Positions 14,311 to 20,590 of a DNA stretch of 20,590 nt are shown here, one piece after another. This DNA comes from UBA4722 sp041690995. Its GTDB lineage: Bacteria; Pseudomonadota; Gammaproteobacteria; DSM-16500. Numbering within the stretch: the first letter of the stretch is position 1; each line of letters begins with the position of its first letter. The stretch spans positions 1 through 20,590 of the forward strand of contig JBEPVM010000031.1 in NCBI GenBank assembly GCA_041690995.1, in the 5' to 3' direction. A program made the position numbers and the translations under genes. The notes beneath the pieces are model-generated. The model was not told the origin of the DNA, searched no databases, and worked only from the letters and a program-made list of their open reading frames with translations.

Positions 14311-17272
14311 TCTCAAACTAATATTATTTATTGTTAGTTTATGTTGGCTATGTATCGCTGCAGGAGCAACGGATACGAGAGATTTAGATAAATCAAAAGT
14401 CGTTGAGCAACAAATAGAAATTGTTAAAAATAGACTTGTTCAAGCGAAAATCGAGTTAGCGAATTTACAAAACCAGAAAGATGCAAAGATTGTTACATTA
14501 ACTACGTCTGCACAGTCAACGGATTATATTAATAAACAATGGCTCGATTGGGTCAAGCTTAATGCTGAAGCTGCACAATCCAATTTAGATGGTATCCATA
14601 TTGAGTTGGTTGAATCACAGCAAACGATGGATTTGATTTCAAAAGACATAGAAACGATGACAGAGCAGCTTAATGCTTTTGATATGTTTGGCATAAAAGA
14701 TACCCATCATAATACACCTGCATTACAGGCAAGATTAGCTTATCAAAAATCACTTTTTCAGCTTGAAAAAAGCCATTTGGATTATTTGCAAAAATTAGAA
14801 AAAACGACCCAGAATATCTTACAATTTTATAATGATAACTATGCGAGTATAGAAGCGCTACTGAAATCACGTACGTTGATGCAATTGAAAGAGCGCCAGG
14901 CAAAGTTTGAAATTGATTACCAACATCAGCAAGCAGTTTGGCTTCAACGATTAAATGAGTTGCATGGAGAGCTTGCTCGGCAAGATCAGGCTCAGTTAAC
15001 GGAGCCGCCAGGATCTTCGAAATTAGAAAATCAAATTTTTTATGCAAATGAAAATGTCAATTTACTTTACATGCAGATGTTGATTGCGCGTTATCAAGAC
15101 CAGATTCAGCAATTGAAAGTGTCAGTCTCGCGCAGCACATCTATTACATTGCTCAATAAAGTAAGCGAAAAAACACAGGTTTTAAGTAAGCAACTGGCAC
15201 GTGTGAATACCTTGCTGGTGACGCGTATCACTCTTTTAGAAAGACGTCAACAATTCCACGCGCAAACGAGAGGGGAAGATATTGCTTTAGAAAATCAATA
15301 TAAAATAGCCAGGCAAAATGTAGAGAATTTAACAAATACGTTGCTTACGTTTCGCATTTCTTTAGATCAAGCGGTGAAGCAAGCATTATCTGCTCGCCAG
15401 GGATTTTTTGGTTTGGGTGCGGAAACATGGCACGATTTATGCAATCAAACAATCTTGGTTCCAGGGTTAACTTTCCAAATGATCAAGAGTCTATCGCAAA
15501 CAGTGGCACAGGTATTCTATGCAAAGAATATCGCGGGATGGTTTTTTTTAGGGTTTTTTGAAATTCTTTGGTATAGTCTATTTTATTTTTTCAGTCGTTT
15601 TTTATCGAGAATACTTTTAGCGATTCCAGATCATGCGCTCGGACACATTAGCTTGAAATGGCTGAGTGTTAAACTGCTTCATCGTACATTGTTGGATATA
15701 GCGGTGCTTGGTAATATTTTTTGGTTTTTTCTGATTAACAAAATCCCATCGCAAAATTTTAATTTTATTATTTATGTAGGGAGCGTGTGGCTACTTTTTA
15801 AAGCGGTTATTACGATTGCTCGGCTTTGTCTAGTCGAAACAGTGCATGATCGCGCAGGTCATGATGTGCGTTTGTTTTATCGGTTAAAATGGACGTTATG
15901 GATCGGCGGTGTGATTACGGCGTTAACAGTGTTTCTTTATCAGCTTCCCTTGATTGAAATGCAAGATTCTTTTTATCGTTTATTTTTACTGTTTCTGGTG
16001 GTGGTCTCTATTTTTTTACTGCGCGCGCGCGAAGTCTTTACGGGACTTATTTTATTGCACATTGACGAGCATAGAACGTATTTTAGAAGAGTTGTGCGTT
16101 TGTTAGTTGTTTTGTTCCCACTGGTTTTATTAGTTAATTCAGCGATAGGGTTTTTTGGATTTATTAATTTTGTATTATCTGTTTATTGGTATGAGGGTGT
16201 TTTTCTGGCAGTGCTAGTGGGTTATTTGTGGGTGAGAGGATTGTTTTTTGATGTGATGGAATATTTTTCCCATTTATTAATTCGGCATGTGGCGAATGGG
16301 TGGTTGTGGACGGAAGCCTTTCTAAAGCCTATCAATAAAATATTGCAGATGATTTTATTTTTTGGCGCATGGGTTATTTTATTTTTTATCTATGGCTGGG
16401 ATCGTCAATCGTTAGTCGTTTTGAAACTAGACCGATTATTGCATTATCATTTATTTGATATTTTAAAAACGAGCATTACTTTTTTAAGTATCATAGAACT
16501 CGTTATTATTATTTCATTATTATATTGGGCAGCGCGTTGGACGCGTGAATTTGTGTATCGTTTTTTATTATCGCGTACTAAAGATTTAGGCGTGCGTAAT
16601 AGTATCGCGATTTTAAGCCAATATATGATGATTTTGGTAGGTGTATTCATTGGACTGCGCGTACTGGGAATTGATTTTGGTGCCTTGACGGTGGTGGCAG
16701 GCGCACTGGCGTTTGGTATTGGCTTGGGGCTACGTGATTTAGCCAATAATTTCGCCTGTGGTTTTTTATTATTATTTGAGCGGCCATTGCGTGTAGGTGA
16801 TACCGTCAGTATTAACGATATAGAAGGCGATGTGATGCACATGGGTGGACGTGCAGTGACTATTCGCACGTTTGACCACATGGAATTGGTTGTGCCGAAT
16901 ACAGAAATTTTTAACAAAAATTTTATCAATTGGACAGCTAAAGATTATATCGTACGAACGGTTATTACTCTTAAAATTAACCGCCTGGACGATCCGCACC
17001 AGGTGCAAGAATTGATTTACGAAACACTAAAAAATCATAAAGATGTATTGAGCGATCCTATACCTGAAGTATTTTTGAAAGAATTATCAGGGGATTTAAT
17101 CGAATTTGAAGTGCGTTACTACATCAACCTGCGTCAAGTGGTGTCGCGTGTGAGCGTGCGCTCAGAGGTATTAATGGCGATGTGGGACATGTTTAAACAA
17201 CACGGCATTCAGCCACCGTATCCGCATCATGAGGTGCATATTCAGCGATACGATGGGGATATTTTATTATAA
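14291..17272 (+). CDS. MscK/MscM-like mechanosensitive channel (MscS family)
   Basis: This 993-residue protein opens with a signal peptide (residues 1-25, ending CIAAGA). A large periplasmic coiled-coil domain (about 30-400) and a series of membrane helices (about 410-790) follow. The C-terminal MscS core begins near 772, with a pore-lining helix VAGALAFGIGLGLRDLANNF around 800-820, then the beta domain (RPLRVGDTVSINDIEGDV) and an alpha/beta domain to the end. Such channels open under membrane tension to release solutes during hypo-osmotic shock. E. coli MscK and MscM are about 1100 residues, so this one is slightly short. Whether it gates with potassium like MscK is not readable. It overlaps ampG by 20 bp. 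Confidence 0.9.
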   Translation: MKLKLFSLKLILFIVSLCWLCIAAGATDTRDLDKSKVVEQQIEIVKNRLVQAKIELANLQNQKDAKIVTLTTSAQSTDYINKQWLDWVKLNAEAAQSNLDGIHIELVESQQTMDLISKDIETMTEQLNAFDMFGIKDTHHNTPALQARLAYQKSLFQLEKSHLDYLQKLEKTTQNILQFYNDNYASIEALLKSRTLMQLKERQAKFEIDYQHQQAVWLQRLNELHGELARQDQAQLTEPPGSSKLENQIFYANENVNLLYMQMLIARYQDQIQQLKVSVSRSTSITLLNKVSEKTQVLSKQLARVNTLLVTRITLLERRQQFHAQTRGEDIALENQYKIARQNVENLTNTLLTFRISLDQAVKQALSARQGFFGLGAETWHDLCNQTILVPGLTFQMIKSLSQTVAQVFYAKNIAGWFFLGFFEILWYSLFYFFSRFLSRILLAIPDHALGHISLKWLSVKLLHRTLLDIAVLGNIFWFFLINKIPSQNFNFIIYVGSVWLLFKAVITIARLCLVETVHDRAGHDVRLFYRLKWTLWIGGVITALTVFLYQLPLIEMQDSFYRLFLLFLVVVSIFLLRAREVFTGLILLHIDEHRTYFRRVVRLLVVLFPLVLLVNSAIGFFGFINFVLSVYWYEGVFLAVLVGYLWVRGLFFDVMEYFSHLLIRHVANGWLWTEAFLKPINKILQMILFFGAWVILFFIYGWDRQSLVVLKLDRLLHYHLFDILKTSITFLSIIELVIIISLLYWAARWTREFVYRFLLSRTKDLGVRNSIAILSQYMMILVGVFIGLRVLGIDFGALTVVAGALAFGIGLGLRDLANNFACGFLLLFERPLRVGDTVSINDIEGDVMHMGGRAVTIRTFDHMELVVPNTEIFNKNFINWTAKDYIVRTVITLKINRLDDPHQVQELIYETLKNHKDVLSDPIPEVFLKELSGDLIEFEVRYYINLRQVVSRVSVRSEVLMAMWDMFKQHGIQPPYPHHEVHIQRYDGDILL

Positions 17273-17273
17273 T

Positions 17274-18092
17274 TTATCTTCTAGTATTATTAGTTTTTCT
17301 TAAATATTCTTTATTCTCTGCTTTTGTCTCATGTGCTTCTTTAGAGTTTTTGACTTTTTCCTGATAGCGTTTCGCTGATCCTAATTTCTTTTTAGCAGAG
17401 TCTATATTTCTTTGTTCTCTTTGTATATTTGGTATATTTGGCTCGAAAAGTTTACTACGAATAAAATGACTTATTTTTTCGCCTGCTATTGCGCCCACCA
17501 TTGGCATTGCTGCGGCTGCTACTATGCCTGGCGGACTTACCACACATGCGATTGCAGCGCCTATGACTGCCCCTGCTATTGGTTTTGCTAGCATCAGTTT
17601 TAAATAATGGAGCAGTTGATACCCATAACGTTTCAGTGTGCCACCCCAGCTTTGTGGTAGTGCGTCAATGGCGTCATTAAAGCTATCTTTTACACGATCA
17701 TACTCTTCTATCTGCTGTTTATATCTCTCTACTTGTTGGGTATATAAGGCTGTTTCTTCTGAGGAACGGGGAGGATGAGTATCTACGAGATTATTATTTT
17801 CATCACGTATGACACCATAGTATTGAAGGTATGCCTCTCCTACGATGGCTTGTTCTTCCATTAGTTTGATTTTTGCGCTGTGTAGATGCAAAAATGCTGC
17901 CCGCACCTCAGCTAGCTGAACTTTCATAGGTTGAGAACCCGTCTTTATTAAATCGTTAAGCTCGTTAATGAACATGACACAGGATATCTTGTATTGTAGT
18001 TCTGCGTAGTTTTCTGGTGGCTTTAATTCATTAATTTCTTTTTGAAGGGCACTCCAATCTTTGGGAACTTCTTCATCTGGAAGGCGCCTCAC
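17274..18092 (-). CDS. Hypothetical membrane-associated coiled-coil protein, 272 aa (downstream part of a split gene)
   Basis: I do not recognise the family. Only GTG 18092 serves as a start, and it overlaps the stop of the 49-codon frame upstream in a GTGA arrangement, with no own Shine-Dalgarno site. That points either to translational coupling or to a single gene broken at the A8 run (18107-18114). Features: a helical N-terminal region, a coiled coil at about 112-145, one long Gly/Ala-rich hydrophobic segment at about 169-206 (resembling a glycine-zipper membrane helix or hairpin), and a Lys/Glu-rich helical tail from 222 ending in RR. There is no signal peptide. It is convergent with the channel gene, with one base between the stop codons. 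Confidence 0.65.
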   Translation of the reverse strand: MRRLPDEEVPKDWSALQKEINELKPPENYAELQYKISCVMFINELNDLIKTGSQPMKVQLAEVRAAFLHLHSAKIKLMEEQAIVGEAYLQYYGVIRDENNNLVDTHPPRSSEETALYTQQVERYKQQIEEYDRVKDSFNDAIDALPQSWGGTLKRYGYQLLHYLKLMLAKPIAGAVIGAAIACVVSPPGIVAAAAMPMVGAIAGEKISHFIRSKLFEPNIPNIQREQRNIDSAKKKLGSAKRYQEKVKNSKEAHETKAENKEYLRKTNNTRR

Positions 18093-18238
18093 TTTTGTAT
18101 GGCGAATTTTTTTTCGATTGATTCCTGTAATAATGCAGGGATGGAGTTGTCTCTAGAAATTTCATTTTTTAAGTCGGTAAGTAGAGCGTTTTTTAGCATA
18201 CCAAACTCTGCAATTTGCTCGTTTCGTGAATTTGACAT
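18089..18238 (-). CDS. 49-aa frame with a strong start: likely the true N-terminus of the split gene
   Basis: ATG 18238 has GGAGG 6 bp upstream, the best ribosome-binding site in this neighbourhood. The 272-residue frame has none. The peptide (MSNSRNEQIAEFGMLKNALL onwards) is helical and charged. Its stop TGA at 18091-18089 overlaps the downstream GTG. Shifting -1 at the A8 run bypasses the stop and joins the two frames through KKIRHTKVRRLP, giving a 321-residue product. It may be a real small gene coupled to the next, or the 5' part of one gene interrupted by a frameshift. Confidence 0.6.
   Translation of the reverse strand: MSNSRNEQIAEFGMLKNALLTDLKNEISRDNSIPALLQESIEKKFAIQK
18107..18114 (-). 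other. A8 run forming an in-phase A AAA AAA slippery site
   Basis: On the minus strand, codons GAA AAA AAA TTC place A AAA AAA in the correct phase for a -1 slip. A -1 slip, or one extra A, takes the ribosome from the 49-codon frame directly into the 272-codon frame. This is compatible with programmed frameshifting, transcriptional slippage, phase variation, a true mutation or a sequencing error. Confidence 0.5.
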
Positions 18239-18346
18239 ATCAAACCTCCATTGATTAAGAGTGATGAGAGTAGCTGATAAATGAAGTATAGAGCAGAAGA
18301 TCTATTTTGCCTGTTTAGTGCTTGATTTAGTATCTTATTGATTTTG

Positions 18347-18380
18347 GTGGATTAAGATGCAAAAAATGTGTCTAATCCAC
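18347..18380 (-). terminator. Stem-loop between the lipoprotein and split genes
   Basis: GTGGATTA (18347-18354) pairs with TAATCCAC (18373-18380), and an AGA/TCT extension continues the stem across a one-base bulge. It lies 17-50 bp beyond the stop of the minus-strand lipoprotein gene. There is no clean U-tract on that strand after the stem, so a terminator role is only tentative. Confidence 0.35.
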
Positions 18381-18396
18381 TCTACCTTTTTGTATA

Positions 18397-18759
18397 TTAA
18401 CCCGGTTTTTGTTTTTCACTAGGTTCGTAGGCAATCACAGTGCCTGTAACTTTCTTATTGTCATAGACGATGTTAATAATCGCATCGCCGCCCATGGAGG
18501 CTGCTAGTGTGCGGAGGGTGTCGTATAGGCAGGCCGCCTGTCTTTTGATGCCCCCCGGGTTATATTCCGGGATACTGGTTTGTCCAATAATTTTATAAGG
18601 TATTTTAATCACATTTTGTTTTTGAGTATAAACAGCGATTGCAAAAGGATCTTTTGTTGTATGGGTTTCCGTAGGGGGTATTGGGGAGGATGGCGTTGTA
18701 GCGCAGGCCGATAAATAAAGCGCTATATAAATAGTCGTAAGCCAGTATAATATCTGCAT
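18397..18759 (-). CDS. Small lipoprotein, 120 aa
   Basis: The N-terminus is a lipoprotein signal with lipobox LSAC and lipidated Cys19. The residue after Cys is Ala, consistent with outer-membrane sorting in Lol-type systems. A Pro/Ser/Thr-rich linker (about 20-37) precedes a compact domain. Near its end, LRTLAASMGGDAIINIVYD and VTGTVIAYEP recall the GADAVVGVRYD pattern of YbjQ/DUF74-like domains, but the similarity is loose. AAGGA lies 8 bp before ATG 18759. It is divergent from tldD with 45 bp between the starts, so the two promoters must overlap each other's leaders. The function is unknown. Confidence 0.75.
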   Translation of the reverse strand: MQILYWLTTIYIALYLSACATTPSSPIPPTETHTTKDPFAIAVYTQKQNVIKIPYKIIGQTSIPEYNPGGIKRQAACLYDTLRTLAASMGGDAIINIVYDNKKVTGTVIAYEPSEKQKPG

Positions 18760-18804
18760 AGCAATGGTCCTTATCGCGTCGCATGAAAATGGATAAATAA
18801 TAGT

Positions 18805-20247
18805 ATGACAAATTTTTTAGAAATTGCACGACATGATTTACTAGACCCCTCAGGTTTGACAGATAGCCAGTTGCAAGGAGTATTAGGGACTGTATTGGGT
18901 CATGCAATAGATCACGCGGATTTGTATTTTCAATCTTCTTATTCTGAAAGCTGGGTTTTAGAAGATGGCATTATCAAAGGAGGCAATTATCATATTGATC
19001 GTGGCGTGGGCGTGCGTGCCATGAGCGGAGACAAGACAGGATTTGCTTATTCAGATGATATAGACAAACCAGCGTTGATGCAGGCGGCGCAGGCGGCGCG
19101 TAGTATTAGCCACCAAGAAGGTCATCAAGCTGTTTCAACCTATCAATGGATGCGTGGCCACGAATTATATTTACCTGTCAATCCATTAAATTCTATTACT
19201 GAAAATGACAAAGTCGCATTGATGCAGCGTTTGGATGCTTATGCACGTTCCCAAGATCCGCGTGTGATACAAGTGAATGTGAGCCTGGCGGCGGAATATG
19301 ACACAGTATTAGTCATGGCGAGTGATGGACATTTGGCTGCGGATGTGCGGCCTTTAGTGCGTTTAAATGTGAGTGTCGTGGTTGAACAAAATGGCCGACG
19401 TGAACAAGGGTATGCGGGTGGCGGCGGTCGTTATGATTATCTGTATTTTTTAGAAGGGGACCGCGCGGAAAGTTATGCGCATGAGGCTGTTCGGCAAGCA
19501 CTTGTGAATTTAACTGCTATTGATGCGCCCGCAGGCACAATGCCCGTTGTCTTAGGCCCCGGCTGGCCAGGTGTTTTATTGCATGAAGCAGTAGGGCATG
19601 GCTTGGAAGGTGATTTTAATCGCAAAGGGTCTTCTGCGTTTAGTGGGCGAATGGGGCAAGCAGTGGCTTCTCCTGTTTGTACTGTGGTGGATGACGGCAC
19701 GCTTCTTAACCGTCGCGGTTCTTTAAATATTGATGATGAAGGAACGCCTACGCAATGTACTGTACTGATCGAGAAAGGTATTTTACGCAATTATATTCAA
19801 GATAAACGTAATGCCCGTTTGATGGGGACGCAGTCAACAGGCAATGGCCGGCGTGAATCTTACGCACATGTTCCTATGCCACGCATGACAAATACTTACA
19901 TGCTTGCCGGCGAATCAACACCCGAGGAAATTATTGCCTCTGTCAAAAAAGGAATGTATGCCGTGAATTTTGGTGGCGGACAAGTTGATATTACATCGGG
20001 TAAATTCGTTTTTTCAGCAAGTGAGGCGTATTTAATTGAAGATGGCAAAATAACAGTGCCTGTGAAAGGCGCAACATTGGTAGGTAATGGGCCTGAAGTG
20101 ATGATGCGAATTTCGATGGTGGGAAATGATTTAAAATTAGATTCGGGGATTGGTATTTGTGGCAAAGACGGGCAGAGCGTGCCCGTTGGAGTAGGACAAC
20201 CTACCTTAAAGGTGGATTCGTTAACGGTAGGTGGCACTGCAAAATAA
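18805..20247 (+). CDS. tldD: TldD metalloprotease subunit
   Basis: This 480-residue protein is essentially the length of E. coli TldD (481). The zinc-binding HExxxH is HEAVGH, with His260, Glu261 and His265, inside LLHEAVGHGLEGDFNRKGS. The third ligand candidate Cys452 lies in GICGKDGQSVPVGVGQPTLK, near the highly conserved C-terminus. TldD pairs with TldE (PmbA) to form a cytoplasmic protease that threads and trims unfolded peptides, including microcin B17 precursor and the CcdA antitoxin in E. coli. The tldE partner is not in this window. All catalytic residues appear intact. No strong Shine-Dalgarno site precedes ATG 18805. Confidence 0.96.
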   Translation: MTNFLEIARHDLLDPSGLTDSQLQGVLGTVLGHAIDHADLYFQSSYSESWVLEDGIIKGGNYHIDRGVGVRAMSGDKTGFAYSDDIDKPALMQAAQAARSISHQEGHQAVSTYQWMRGHELYLPVNPLNSITENDKVALMQRLDAYARSQDPRVIQVNVSLAAEYDTVLVMASDGHLAADVRPLVRLNVSVVVEQNGRREQGYAGGGGRYDYLYFLEGDRAESYAHEAVRQALVNLTAIDAPAGTMPVVLGPGWPGVLLHEAVGHGLEGDFNRKGSSAFSGRMGQAVASPVCTVVDDGTLLNRRGSLNIDDEGTPTQCTVLIEKGILRNYIQDKRNARLMGTQSTGNGRRESYAHVPMPRMTNTYMLAGESTPEEIIASVKKGMYAVNFGGGQVDITSGKFVFSASEAYLIEDGKITVPVKGATLVGNGPEVMMRISMVGNDLKLDSGIGICGKDGQSVPVGVGQPTLKVDSLTVGGTAK

Positions 20248-20507
20248 ACAAATAGAGATACGGCGTGCCCTCCCTGTTACTCAAGCAGTTATCACTTTAT
20301 TTTCTAGGGATCACTCAGGCATTTTCCGTGCCGCAGGCGGTCCGGGTCAAATTTTGTAATCGTTCAAGGGGCTTTTGAGTATGCGCAAAAAGCTTGGATT
20401 TGAGCCAAGGTCGCTAGTATATGAGCAGATTTTTATAAAATTTTCTCGCGAGATTGGCCAAATACGAACTTTGCCTGTTAGGGCGTGAACACTTACCCAA
20501 TTTTCGG
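20248..20507. other. Gene-free stretch between tldD and the repeat arm
   Basis: No credible open frame was found on either strand. It contains small dyads: CCGCAGGCGG, CTTGG/CCAAG flanking an 8-base loop near 20400, and a perfect TCTCGCGAGA palindrome at 20444-20453. None is followed by a T-run, so no terminator for tldD is identified. Confidence 0.5.
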
Positions 20508-20590
20508 AGAACGTTCATTTAACTGTGTCATTCCTGCGAAAGCTTGTCATTCCCGCGAAGGCGGGAACCCATTTTGACATGTAGCTAAAC
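20508..20590. repeat. Arm of a third MITE/REP-like copy, cut by the window end
   Basis: The copy begins AGAACGTTCATTTAACTGTG. It carries one inserted unit (GCGAAAGCTTGTCATTC), then the same perfect hairpin TTCCCGC-GAAG-GCGGGAA (20550-20567). It continues into the core sequence (ACCCATTTTG, TGTAGCTA) shared with the copy at 7543-7695. It lies in inverted orientation relative to the arm at 1-117. Confidence 0.85.

Noticed and set aside
16447..17008. Minus-strand frames of 160 and 78 codons inside the channel gene
   Set aside because: They are antisense to the conserved MscS core, so they are shadows of strongly constrained coding sequence.
19313..20237. Three minus-strand frames of 62-113 codons inside tldD
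   Set aside because: They are antisense to conserved TldD sequence including the zinc motif, lack start signals, and have Pro/Ser/Thr-rich compositions expected from antisense reading.
20248..20507. Degraded transposase or other pseudogene after tldD
   Set aside because: Short frames such as one ending LAQIQAFCAYSKAP appear on the minus strand, but none is long enough or similar enough to a known family to support a call.
1..20590. Composite transposon bounded by the two inverted repeat arms
   Set aside because: The elements are non-coding, a third copy lies in the middle, and the intervening genes are largely housekeeping. No transposase is present.

Overview
The window looks like the chromosome of a low-GC gammaproteobacterium. 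My best guess is Legionellales (Coxiella/Legionella/Aquicella-like). This rests on a gammaproteobacterial gene set (zapD, rmuC, an ampG permease, tldD, an MscK-type channel, yefM-yoeB), AT-rich codon use, and several membrane or coiled-coil proteins of no recognisable family. The order is an inference that I could not test. Both window edges fall inside copies of the same dispersed repeat, which is what a draft contig broken at repeats would look like.

Layout. Positions 1-117: the arm of a repeat element carrying five tandem 18-19 bp units. 183-1685 (-): a gene whose N-terminal third is the thioredoxin-like domain of a YyaL/SPATA20 (DUF255) protein and whose C-terminal part is a complete short-chain dehydrogenase, apparently joined by a deletion. 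2023-2376 (-): an unknown protein. 2856-6242 (-): an AddA/RecB-like helicase-nuclease with no AddB beside it. 6327-7466 (+): a four-helix membrane protein of unknown function. 7543-7695: a complete MITE/REP-like inverted-repeat element. 7751-8312 (+): a YefM-YoeB toxin-antitoxin operon with its promoter and a TGTACA operator. 8323-8832 (-): peptide deformylase. 9099-10150 (+): two unknown genes in tandem. 12989-10147 (-): a probable operon deoC-zapD-rmuC followed by a 58-residue secreted peptide. 13078-17272 (+): an overlapping pair, ampG-type permease and MscK-type mechanosensitive channel. 18238-17274 (-): an unknown gene split by a frame change at an A8 run. 18759-18397 (-): a small lipoprotein. 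18805-20247 (+): tldD. 20508-20590: the arm of a third repeat copy.

Functional themes. Most recognisable genes are housekeeping: DNA repair and recombination (AddA-like, RmuC), cell division (ZapD), peptidoglycan recycling (AmpG), osmotic protection (MscK-like), protein maturation and turnover (deformylase, TldD) and deoxynucleoside catabolism (DeoC). The accessory layer consists of the toxin-antitoxin pair, the repeat family and about seven unrecognised genes.

I found no rRNA or tRNA gene, no CRISPR array, no intact insertion sequence and no convincing novel multi-gene system. The points most worth following are the DUF255-SDR fusion, the split gene at the A8 run, and the repeat family whose arms carry a variable number of tandem units.
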